A DNA stretch of 64,000 nt, taken from the NCBI RefSeq assembly GCF_016859285.1, contig NC_053415.1, forward strand, positions 4,289,001 to 4,353,000. The letters are read 5' to 3'. The stretch comes from Xiphias gladius (taxonomy: Eukaryota; Chordata; Actinopteri; Istiophoriformes; Xiphiidae). Of this stretch, positions 54,481-64,000 are shown piece by piece. A program made the position numbers and the translations under genes. Under the pieces are notes generated by a model. It ran no database searches and was not told the origin of the DNA. It saw nothing but the letters and a program-made list of their open reading frames with translations. Positions within the stretch are counted from its first letter, which is position 1; each line of letters opens with the position of its first letter.

Positions 54481-57400
54481 GAGAGATGATGATCAGTGTC
54501 TGTTTCTTGCCTTCTCAGGTTCTTAGCAAACTTACCTGAATTCAAGTGCCTGCTCAGAGTCAAACCTGTGTTTGTCAAGTATGTCAAAGAGACTTTGGTC
54601 TGAGCCAGTGATATAGAACATTATTATTTTACATAAACACAAATCGTCCTTTTTAAAATTTTGATTATCTTGTTTGTTTTAATAAATGTTCCTTTTTCAA
54701 TAGCTTTTGTATTCTGATAAATCTTTTTGTATCCTTTTTTCCTACCCTCCCCCAAAAAAGGGATGTCAAAGAAACCATGACTATTAATGGGTAGGTCAAG
54801 GGTTCTCAAAACAATTTGAAAATCTGAAATGTAAACTGATTATTTATATCATCATTCTTCATTCTTCGAGAATACTGATTCATTTTTGGACATAGATTTA
54901 CTCTGGACTGATGTTTTCGTAGGTTCCGTCACTTCAATTTCAACAGGGATAACAGTAAGGTGTTGGATGTGGACGTGCCCGGTGGAGGCTTGGTGGCAGA
55001 ATTTGCGCACATGGTATGAAACTCCACAAACTACCGAACTCTGACATTGAAGAAAAACTCAACCTTTGTAATGCGAACATAGGCTAAAGCAAAAATCCCT
55101 TTTGTTTTGTACTGATGTTTCTGTCATTGAACAAACATATAGCTTTGTATTTATGAACAATATGTGTAATATAATGCAGACATCACTTAAATCAAATGAA
55201 TATTGTAAGGTATATAATGACTGCATTTACTTAAATGTTTCAATTTTTTTTTTCAGTCACTCAAGGAAAACAAAGCAAGAACCAAAGATCCTTTGGTAAG
55301 AGGTAAGAGGAGACATTTATATTAAATTATTATATAAAAATCATTTGTAGGTATAAACAAACACTTGATACTATATGCATTGGTCACCACTAGGTGCTCT
55401 AATGGGTCACTCACTGGCATGAAAGTGGAGCCAGTTATCCAGTCCAGCCAGTTTGAAATAAGTATTTTTTTTTCTAACTTTTTCATTATATCAAACTTTG
55501 TCTCTAAGTTTTTCCTTTTGGAAAAAAAAGCCCCACATCTCCAAATGAAGCTTTTTGTTGCTCTGTATCTGCTGGATGTGTAAATAAGCATTTGCTGTCT
55601 CAGCTTTTTATAAAGTGATAATATGCCAGTGTTGTTTACAGCCGGTTGCACTGCTCACAAGTGGCCAAAAAAATCCCTTAGTGCAGGTTTAAAGCAATGT
55701 TCACGTGATTGTTTATGAAGGACAGTATCGCACGTATTTCAGCAACACCCGCATGTTGGTAGATAAAACCTGATGGAACTGAGTGAATGGGAATAATGAA
55801 ACCGAGTTAGTAAAGAGAGATACAAGTGAGATGTTTTAGGGTTGGCAGGTAGATATAACCACAACACTTAATCAGCCAGTGAATTCCATGTGGATATATT
55901 TTACTTACTCACACGTCACAACTTAGATGTGTTTATTTGTCCGTGAATGTGACAAGCGAATAACTGTCCCCTGTAAACTATTGTTAGTATTGGGTTATAT
56001 TTCAGTAAGCTTTTTTTCCCCATCACTACTTCTAAGTGCTTTTTTTGGGATCAAAATAAGCACCTTTTTTTTCCTCCTTAAACCATGTCTCTTTCATCAA
56101 TGTCATCTGGGAGTCACTGAAGAACTCCACATCATGAAGTTTGTGACAGGGTTTCAGCACAATGTACTGAGTTGTGACATCGAGGTGAGCAAAGATGACA
56201 TTTAAATTACCGTCAGAGGCATTTCAGTTTCATTTTTAACTCCAGTGCAGCACAACAAACATGCCTGCAAGTTAAGACATGTCCAGATTGCACCAAATAA
56301 CAATGACTTCTTTGTATTCCTTAATATTTAGTAGTTTTATCTTTAATTTCTCCTGCACAGGTATAACCATTTTCTTTCTTCCTATTTTGCTGAATAAGTT
56401 CATATTTGCAAAACTTCAAATATCAGTCTTAAAACCATTGTCGTGGTCACATCCCTAGGTTAGTGTATTTTGTCCCTTCAGAAAGAAAACTGTATTAAAA
56501 CTCTAGTTTCGTTCTTTCGAACCTGTTGTTGTTTGCCGACCCCCTTCCGCTCACCTGGCAGCAGCTGTCAGAGGTTCTGAGCTGGCAGTTTTTGTCTGTT
56601 GGCCAACGAGAACTTGATGAAAACCAGCTCTCCATGCTACGAGGCAAAATTGTGGGTGAGTATTTGGCTGTTTTCTTCCATTGAATTGAACCATGCCCCT
56701 TATTGTTGGTAGCTTGAAAAAAGGAGTTCACCCCTTGTCAGGAATGTTGATCCTTTAGAACAAATTTTAATGGCAAAAGGACTAATCAGTATTGGAGAAC
56801 GCGCAAGTTGTAATCCTTGTCAGCTTCTATCTATGTTAAGGTTAGAGTCTGACATTTTGGGAAATACACTTATTAACTTTTTTGCTTAGAGTTAGATGAG
56901 AAGATTGATACCACTCTCATGTCTTTGCGATTAAATAAGAAGCTACAGTCAGCAGACTGTTAGCTTAGCTTAGCTTAGCATAAAGACGGGAAACGGAGAC
57001 AGCTGGAAACAGCTAGCCTGGCTCTGTATGTACAAAACAACACGTTGTAGTTTAACCGAGGGTTATGTACTGGACTGTTTCTTGACTGGGTACAGTGATT
57101 TCTTGGACATCACTGTGAAAATATTTCATTTTTTGTACAGATGAAACAAAAGAGATTATTTTCAATTATTGAGCTTTAGAGTTGCTAATAGGCAGATTTT
57201 GTTACCTTTGGAAAGAGCCCAGCTAATTATTTCCCCCCCTATTTTGAGTCTTTATGCTAAGCTAAGCTAATCAGTTGCTAGCTGTAGCTTTACATTTACC
57301 ACACAGACATAAGTGGTATCGATCTTCTCATCTAAATCTAAGCAAGGAATTGTATTTTCCAAAATGTTGAGCTATTTCTTTAAAACACCATCACTGTTGA

Positions 57401-60400
57401 CTCCTATATGACAAAAAAGGGGGAGAAAGCTACCATTTCCAGGTTGTTGGTCGGGGTTTCACAGATGATCCTGATGGTCTCATTCATTGGATCCAATTCT
57501 CCAAGGTGAATGTTGAGAAAGGTCCTTGCCATGCTGTAGTTTACACAAATCATACAATCTGTACGATGTGTGTGTGTGTGTGTGTGTGTGTGCGTGCGCG
57601 TTTGTGTTTTTATGCTGTTTACATGTTGCCTTTTGTTTTCCTGTGTGCCAGAATGAAAGTGCCTGGATTTGGATCGATAGAATCCTGGATTTGATCACAA
57701 GACACTTGGTGGATCTTTGGCGGGATGGGTAAAGCACATCTTAAATCGTCTTTTGATTTTTCACGGTGTATAACTGTATAATCCACAAATAATTCCCACA
57801 TTAATAATGAGACAGTGGCCCTCGTGTGACCACTAAAAGAATAACCCTGTTTTCTGAGTATTATTAGTTGGGAATGTGGAAGGGGATTAAGGCACGATGC
57901 TTCCCGGTTAATTAACCTCTTGTTATATTGTGCATGTGGGTTTTCAGGTACATCATGGGGTTCGTGAGCAGGAAGACAACACATGTCCTGTTGCAGGAAA
58001 AACAGTCCGGGACCTTTCTGCTCCGCTTTAGCGAGAGCAACAAAGAAGGAGCCATCACTTTCAGCTGGGTTGAACACTTCAATGGTGGTATGTTTCTGTA
58101 CTCTTTCAAAATTAGGGTTTTAACAATACAGGTTTTTCCAGGCCAATACACTTTTGGTATTTTCAGAAAACCCTCTTAAATAGCAGATGGACAAAGTAAC
58201 ACTAACAGCACTTTCACACTGTAATAATAGTCAAATCAAAACCAGAGCTTGCTTGTAACTGGCAGTTTTGTGTTGTGTCTGATAACAAACGAACCTTGAT
58301 CAAAGAAAAATATTGTATTAACATGTCTCTTTCATTGTCACTTCACATAAGACCACTCATCATTTGTAGCGAGAAAAAGCCTAACAGTGTGTCTACACGT
58401 ACGCCCGTCAACGTGACCCGAAGCGTGTTCTTAAACGCGGGTGATCTACAACTCGATACTGTACCTGAAAGTCTCCTGTGTAGACAAAATACCGGAGCTG
58501 CTGCTGCTGCTCTGCTAATATGCTGCCCACAATACCCTCTGTGTGAACATGGTGTAAGATAAAAATAGCCCAAACAAACCACCATGAAGTGAGAGTACAT
58601 AATGCACAATTGATTGTTTCTTCTGCCTCCAGTCATGTGTCCTGTCTTGTGCGGAATAATTTCCACATCAGACATTTAGATACTTGTTTTCTTGTTTGCT
58701 TACTTTTCTCTTTGTATATGGCTCCCCAATAGAGACCCGTGTGCGTGCAGTAGAGCCTTTCACCGAGAAGGAGCTGCTGGCCATGTGTCTGCCAGACCTT
58801 ATTTGCTGCTGCAGGCTGGAAGCACAGGGGAACGAGACCAGGAATCCTCTGCTCTACCTTTACCCAGACATCCCCAGAGACACTGCCTTTGGACGCTGCT
58901 GCAGCATCTCTGGTACTGTCTCTCGCTTGACTTTCACCCTAAGAATCCGATAACTTTATTCACCAAGTGTTTTTTTTTTTTTTTTTTTTTTTATGTACTC
59001 TTGAAAAAGCATTGTCTAACATAACAAGTATTGCATAACACTGGGCTGAAATGGAGCTCCTCACCCTGTCCAACTTGTAATGATTGATGGATTTCTGTTA
59101 GCGTTGCCATTGCAACTGCATAGATCATCCAGCTTACTGTAAGTCTGCGTATTTATTACATATTATTGTTTGTTTATTGTTTATTGATCCTTAGGGGACT
59201 TTGATCACCACCTCTGTTTATGCAGAAAAGGCAGCAGCTAAAAAGGACAAAAATGGATACATTGACAGAATGCTCTACTTTTTCTTTATAGTAAGATGAT
59301 GATTATTAAACCAATAAAGCTTCCGGAGTAAATGCTTTGCATCACAAATATTTAACCATTCTGTATGGTTTCTGGCTGTACAGGAAAAAAAATTGTCTTC
59401 ATTTTTTTTTTTCTCTTTTCCCACAGCTCTCTCACACCATCTCCATCCCCACTGCAGGACATGCACATGGGCATGGACCTAGACACAATTGTGGGTTTGA
59501 AATTTTACAACTCATTTCCCTGCAGTCCTTTAAAGCTGCACTCATTTGTATTTTTGGCCACTTGGGGGCAGTGGAACAAGCTGCTAACTCAACATGGACA
59601 TATGATCAGCCTTGTTCCTTGTTTACACTTCCAGTAACACTCATTTGGAGTCGTGCTTCTGGCCACCCGACGAATTTCAAATCTAATTTTCGCTCTCCTT
59701 TCAGCTCTTAGTTTTGGTCTCCGCTGACTCCTAAGGAAAAATATCTTTCTCTGTAGCTGCTACGTGCTCCGCTTATGTTCACCAGCTCGTTGCTAACTTT
59801 GTATGTCCTCTTTGGTGGTGGACAGGCAGTGAACAGTGCGTTGTTGCTGGAAATGAGGTTGATGAGAGAGATGGGACTAAACCCGAAAATTAAAGTAGCG
59901 AGCCATAACACCAGCGGTGTATTCCAGAAAGCGGGTTTAGTGAAAACTCCGAGTTAACTCTGAGTTGAGAGAAACTGCTGAGTTTCCTGTTCCAGAAACA
60001 GAGTAAATGTAGTAACTTACTCTGTGAATCTAACCTGCTCGCTGGCAGGTTTTCTTCAACAATCCCCATATTTCTTTCCATGCAGAAGTGTTAGCACAGA
60101 GACAGTGATCCCTGTCCTTACATTCAAATATTCCGCGGTCATGGGATCATCATCAACTTACAATAAAATCTACAGCCTACACTGTCTGTCATTATAACAA
60201 CTGCCAGGTTGTCAGTCGGCTCTACACTGAAACATTTGTCCTACGTTACTGTATTACTGTACTATAAATACTTTAAAAAAAAAATCTGATCAGTGAATCA
60301 GTCGAGCTGATCATTTCTTATGTTGTGATTAGTCAAACTATCATAGTTATCATAAGAGATTATGTGATATTTCTGAGTGAGGATGATTGCTGTGCAGCTG

Positions 60401-61035
60401 AAAAGACTTTTTTTTAAAAACTGGACTAAATGACATTTAAAAGTGAGGTTTTTTTAATACAGGCTTCATATAGTCATAACTTACTGTTGACATTTACTAG
60501 ATGTTGAAATATAACATTGTATAAAATATATCCAGTTGAGTAATATTTTTAAATGTAAAATAGGCCTCTAAAAATTTACACTTCGACACTTTCTTTCAGC
60601 AGCAACTTGAGACATCGCTGTCTCCATCTGTCTTCTGCTCTCATTCTGTGTCGTGGATGTATAAAGAGCTGCAGGTCTGTGTGTCTGCTCGACCGAGGCG
60701 CAGGGCCGAGCTACACAGGCGCAGGGCGGAGAGGCCCCGGCGGACAGGGAGAAGCGTGCGCTCCAATGCGCCACCTTCCCGTAACCACTGTCAAACAGAA
60801 AAGAATGTTTTATTTCGCTGATTCTCTCTTGTTCCCGCTGACACTGCTCCCTCTCTTCATCCACTCTCTAGCTCGCTCGACCAACACTCCCCTCTCTCTT
60901 TTTCTTTACTTGTAGACAGAGGATCATCAACTGACTCAATATCTCTTCTATGATCTCCTCGATTTACCCAGCGGTCCCTCCCTCTGGACACCAACAACTC
61001 AGGCCAATGTTTTCAATCCCGGTAGCCCCTTCTGA
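51632..61035 (+). CDS. stat1: STAT1-type gene, divergent and partly eroded
   Basis: STAT1 is the interferon-activated SH2 transcription factor. Readable exons: 51632-51776 ([19 protein letters not shown]), 52146-52268, 52580-52657, 52782-52860, 52945-52988, 53461-53612, about 53767-53915 ([15 protein letters not shown]), 54026-54118 ([18 protein letters not shown]), 54519-54578, 54761-54790, 54923-55013, 55257-55302, 56114-56184 ([10 protein letters not shown]), 56520-56655 ([11 protein letters not shown]), 57465-57505, 57652-57728, 57948-58087 (SH2, [19 protein letters not shown]), 58733-58912, 59226-59290 (tail tyrosine in KNGYIDRM), 59427-59490, 60916-61035. STAT1 is shown by [23 protein letters not shown] and its position after stat4. 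Not found: the start exon (MxxW...), and an exon for SNVSQLPxGWASxxWYN. The exon near 53,767 and the one at 56,520 lack an AG acceptor in the needed phase, and 59,290 does not join 59,427 in phase. The gene is either a recent pseudogene or contains assembly errors; SH2 and tail look sound. Confidence 0.75.
54420..54480 (+). repeat. (AAT)n/(ATT)n microsatellite
   Basis: AATAATAAT switches to a long ATT run, giving a self-complementary junction. It is preceded by TG/TA-rich simple sequence (54,354-54,420). It lies in an intron of the STAT1-type gene just before the exon at 54,519. Confidence 0.9.
55310..55690 (+). repeat. Dispersed repeat fragment
   Basis: Contains TGTTTACAGCCGG, TTGCACTGCTCACAAGTGGC and CAAAAAAATCCCTTAGTGCA, similar to pieces at 35,400-35,450 and 59,520-59,590 (TTTTTGGCCACTTGGGGGCA in inverse sense). 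A fish repeat of unknown class in the STAT1-type gene. Confidence 0.4.
56841..57385. repeat. Full palindromic MITE-like element with long inverted arms
   Basis: Left arm: GACATTTTGGGAAATACAC, GAGTTAGATGAGAAGATTGA, TACCACTCTCATGTCT, GAAGCTACAGTCAGCAG and TTAGCTTAGCTTAGCATAAA. The right arm is the reverse complement: TTTATGCTAAGCTAAGCTAA, GTAGCTTTACATTTACCACA, GGTATCGATCTTCTCATCTA and TTTTCCAAAATGTTGAGCTA. Arms are about 150-180 bases around a unique centre (TGGACTGTTTCTTGACTGGG). It lies in the STAT1-type gene between the exons at 56,655 and 57,465. No coding capacity is seen. Confidence 0.8.
57569..57600 (+). repeat. (TG)n microsatellite
   Basis: A short TG run followed by CGTGCGCG in the intron before the STAT1-type exon at 57,652. 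Open frames of cysteine-valine across it are artefacts. Confidence 0.85.
58969..58993 (+). repeat. T-run in the STAT1-type gene
   Basis: About 24 consecutive T residues in the intron after the exon ending at 58,912. Confidence 0.85.
59510..59895 (+). repeat. Dispersed repeat, companion of 50,548-50,930
   Basis: Starts near CAGTCCTTTAAAGCTGCACT with TTTTTGGCCACTTGGGGGCA, and carries the same block series as 50,548-50,930. It directly follows the STAT1-type exon ending at 59,490. Confidence 0.5.
59916..60200 (+). mobile_element. Fragment of a DNA transposon, probably Harbinger-like
   Basis: The blocks GTATTCCAGAAAGCGGGTTT, TGTTCCAGAAACAGAGTAA, CTAACCTGCTCGCTGGCAGG and ATGGGATCATCATCAACTTA are in the order I know from a common fish repeat, usually placed with PIF/Harbinger elements. 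No transposase reading is left. The family assignment is from memory and uncertain. Confidence 0.4.
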
Positions 61036-61145
61036 AAACAGGCACTGTGTCATCAGAATGGAAATTTTTACTTCTCAACTAGAAGGACTTTAGTTTTACA
61101 TAGATTTTATTGTACTTTCTTTTGGTGCAGGTGTTTATGTAACAA

Positions 61146-61151
61146 AATAAA
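61146..61151 (+). terminator. stat1: Polyadenylation signal of the STAT1-type gene
   Basis: The first of several overlapping AATAAA hexamers in an A-rich stretch, 111 bases after the stop codon at 61,035. The position fits the end of the STAT1-type transcript. Confidence 0.5.
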
Positions 61152-61871
61152 AAAATAAAAATAAAACAGAACAAGATCACTTACCATCAAAAGTTAAAAT
61201 GTAATAAAAATATGGTTGACTAAACTTACAGGGGAGTTAAGATTTGCTAAATGTATTAAACATATAATTTACACAAAAATACAAGCAATGTTAAGATATT
61301 TGGGCAATGTAATATTGTTTTTTTGTTGTTTTTTAATTCGAATATTTGCACAAGCAAGTTTTAGAGGAAAATCCTGCTGTGGCTAAAAAATGACAATGCA
61401 GTACTGTAGATCTTTTTTTTTTTTTTTAACTTTTGTTTATTAAAATAAACATATAATGCATTCCACAGTATACACAGTACTGAACCTATAATTATAATTT
61501 TGTTTATACAGAGAAAAGGATAAACACATTCAGCCGTCCTGTGTTTCAAGACCTCACTTTCTGGGAGAAAAATCCCTACATCAACTTCAAAAATTCAGCA
61601 CATCGCATGGTTTCAGGCCTGGAAAATGCCAAAAAAAAATTTTTAAATGATGAATGAATGAGTCAAACGTGTCTGTATTTTCATTTATGATAATATGAAA
61701 AGCACACACAATGCATATCTTCCCAGCCAAAACTCCTGAATCTGAATGTAGTTCCTTGAAAAATTTTGTAAAAAACAAACAAAAAATCTAGGCTTTAATA
61801 AACGTCTTCACCTTCTGAATTTTCCTATTTTCTCAGTCATAGCACATGTTTAATTGTGTCCATTTTTAGCC

Positions 61872-62150
61872 GTGCTAGCTGCATGGCAGTGTTGGTTGGT
61901 CCCCACTGAATATCTGAAATTTGGTATAGACTTGGTCCCCAGAGGATGAATCCTGTTGGCTGTCGTGAGCCAAAGTCACCATAAAGTTGTACTTCTGACC
62001 AAATACCTGAAAAAATGACGATGTTCCCATCAACCTCAGCTGTACTGTGTTATTAGTGTTAATTAGTAAGTTTTAAATAAAAGGGTGAACATGGTAAACC
62101 TCACAGAGCCCTTAGCATGGCTATAGACTCTTAGAAGGGTGTCTCGAAGT
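61872..62150 (+). repeat. Dispersed repeat (TTGGTCGGTCCACCA family), copy 2
   Basis: Blocks GTGTTGGTTGGTCCCCACTG, TGGTCCCCAGAGGATGAATC, CCATCAACCTCAGCTGTACT and AGGGTGAACATGGTAAAC parallel those at 37,640-38,035. It ends in GCTATAGACTCTTAGA, like the fragment at 35,755-35,850. Confidence 0.55.
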
Positions 62151-62209
62151 ACTGTCCAGGGAATGATTTAATTACTTTTCAATTTGATTGTCTTGGGTGT
62201 TCGTGTAAT

Positions 62210-62500
62210 TTCAGAAAGCACACTCTCCCTAATTGATTGGGTATCACGGTGGGGCGAGAAGGTTCTGGGTTGGAACGCTGGTTTGCCCAGGGCCTTTCTG
62301 CCTGGGTTTCCTCCCCAATCCAAAGACATGCAGGTAAGGTTGATTGACTGTAAATTGGCCGTAGGTGTGAAGGTTTGACTGGTTGTCTGTCTGTCTGTAA
62401 TAGACTGGCAACCTGTCCAGTCTATTACAGACTGGATAGGTTGCCCCCCCCCCGCCTTATGTCCCCACGACCCTCAAAGGATAAATCGATGGATGGACTC
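62210..62500 (+). repeat. Rearranged copy of a common fish repeat with GGATGGATGG-type end
   Basis: Blocks TATCACGGTGGGGCG, GGGTTTCCTCCCCAATCCAA, AGACATGCAGG, TGTAAATTGGCCGTAGGTGT, GACTGGCAACCTGTCCAG, CGACCCTCAAAGGATAAAT and GATGGATGG follow the known order of a very common teleost repeat. A partial inverted duplication and a C-run (about 62,445-62,455) disturb the middle. Confidence 0.6.
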
Positions 62501-64000
62501 TTCGATGAATAATTAACAGTGGGTGGTTGCATGTTTGGTCCCTCGTGATATCAGTAACTGTCCCTGAATTTGTAAATGAAAGTAGTTAAATACTTGTTGA
62601 ACTCCTTATATGAGCAACAAAAAAAAGAAAAAAATTATTTGACATCTGCTAAGGATAAGAATGCATTGGGGGAGGGGTGGAAAAGTGAAGAGAGCCGGTT
62701 AAAGATTAGAAAGTATCATTAAGTGTTTTCATTTTTTTTAATCACCTCATTTCAGTTGACATATAACTTTTTTTAACACTGTATAACATTTTTTTTTAAA
62801 TTTTAAAACAAATTATTTAACCACCTTCATTTATTTAATGTGCTCAATTTCCCCTTTAACTCGTTCAGTGTTGTTGACATTTGTCACCTCAGAGACTCCA
62901 AAGAGTTGCCCAATTAATATTTTGTCCCTCCTGTGTGGACTTTGTGCTCACTCTTGTTACTCAGTTTTTCAAGATGAAAGAATCGCTGTTTCTAAAGTTC
63001 AAGCTGTCACACAGCAAGTCATGTATGTAAAAGAAGAAAACACACACACACACACACAGGCACACATTCAGTTTAGATCTCAATGAAACCGCTTAGAAAT
63101 CGAAAGCACTGGGAAAAGCATTTGGGTAAGAATTAATGCAAGAAGGCAGCTCAGACTTTCCAGGTGCTGTTGGCGAAATTGTTGTGTGCAGGAAATGTCA
63201 ATACCAGCAGCATGTAATAAAACCAGGTTGCAGAAATATATATTTTGCCTATGGAGTCAAAGAATTGGAAAGAATTTGCCTGCTGGCATTGTCGATGGGA
63301 AGGGATGGAGGATGTGGGGGTGGACGGCAGATGACCCACCTGCTTTTGAACATTATCAACATTATATTATCAGCATTCTTTGTCTAGTTTAAAAACCCAT
63401 GAAACATACACAAAAAATGTAACTGTGCCAACAAAAATAAAGAAACCAATGGTTCCTTTATCGCAAATGCAACAAACAACGCGCTCTCATGTCTTCAATT
63501 TGACGCATTAAAAAGTCTTTCTGTGAAATAAATACCCACTGCTTCTGCAAGCGTTGCCACTGGAAAATACATTCAGAATACAATCTTTCAGCGACTTCAA
63601 AGAAGATGTGGAACTTTGTAAAAAAAACCTGCCGATGACCTCGCAGCAGTCAGGAGAACAATACGAAAACAGATGCAGGTGCACGGAGATCAAACGAGCC
63701 CAGAACGGCAGCGTTAGCATAAGAGACACATCGTACAATTTATACCAGAATTTTCAAACAACTCTACACTATCTCACAAAAATAACACAGTCTGAGTATT
63801 ACCAAAATATTACCAGGTAGGTCAGAGTATAAACAGAACTATACTGTAACTAAACTAATACACTAACCCGTGATAGCACAGATATGTTTTACAGTCCTGA
63901 AAGATTACATGAAAAATATACTGCATTACAGATATTTAGATATTGTATCATTTGTTTAAACAGTAGCGACAAGGTGCTCACTCACACATACAACACACAT

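Larger units (their letters stand above)
61200..63990. other. Intergenic sequence, repeats only
   Basis: No gene is recognised. Contents: AT-rich DNA to 61,800, a dispersed repeat at 61,872-62,150, a rearranged repeat at 62,210-62,500 with a perfect hairpin, a short (CA)n run at 63,037-63,058, and an open frame without ATG at 63,554-63,820 of unknown meaning. Confidence 0.5.

Noticed and set aside
60568-60915. Overlapping open frames on both strands in a GC-rich stretch
   Set aside because: It lies in the last intron of the STAT1-type gene, next to a transposon fragment. Neither reading has recognisable content.

Overview
The window looks like nuclear DNA of a teleost, probably a percomorph. 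The evidence is long intron-rich vertebrate genes with fish-like protein sequences, many Tc1-type DNA transposons, fish-type LINEs, (GT)n microsatellites and several short palindromic repeat families typical of perciform genomes. No bacterial-style operons, CRISPR arrays, rRNA genes or tRNA genes were seen.

Layout. (1) 2,329-18,410, minus strand: a complete wdr75 gene. It has 21 coding exons that sum to 837 codons plus a stop, and encodes a WD-repeat protein of the small-subunit processome. Its introns carry three Tc1-type remnants. (2) 18,500-29,800: an intergenic block. It holds a 1.8-kb minisatellite (19,785-21,560), a CCAAT-bearing inverted repeat near 23 kb, the 3' end of an unrecognised plus-strand gene (25,414-25,993), and a broken intronless hsp30-type small heat-shock gene on the minus strand (about 27,300-27,857) that still has a TATA box and a perfect heat-shock element. 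(3) 29,900-49,560, plus strand: a complete stat4 gene with 23 coding exons, 738 codons plus stop. A nearly full LINE lies antisense in intron 8 and a second LINE relic lies in sense in intron 22. (4) 51,632-61,035, plus strand: a STAT1-type gene that starts about 2.1 kb after the end of stat4. Many exons are clearly readable (coiled coil, part of the DNA-binding domain, linker, SH2, phosphotyrosine tail, transactivation exon). However, the first coding exon, the exon equivalent to stat4 exon 16 and several splice phases could not be found in working order. (5) 61,200-64,000: repeats and no recognised gene.

The stat4 to stat1 head-to-tail order is the same as in mammals. STAT4 and STAT1 are cytokine-activated, SH2-containing transcription factors (IL-12/interferon signalling). 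WDR75 is a housekeeping ribosome-biogenesis factor and is functionally unrelated. The observations most worth a second look are the partly eroded STAT1 copy, the hsp30 relic with an intact promoter, and the E-box-rich minisatellite between wdr75 and stat4.
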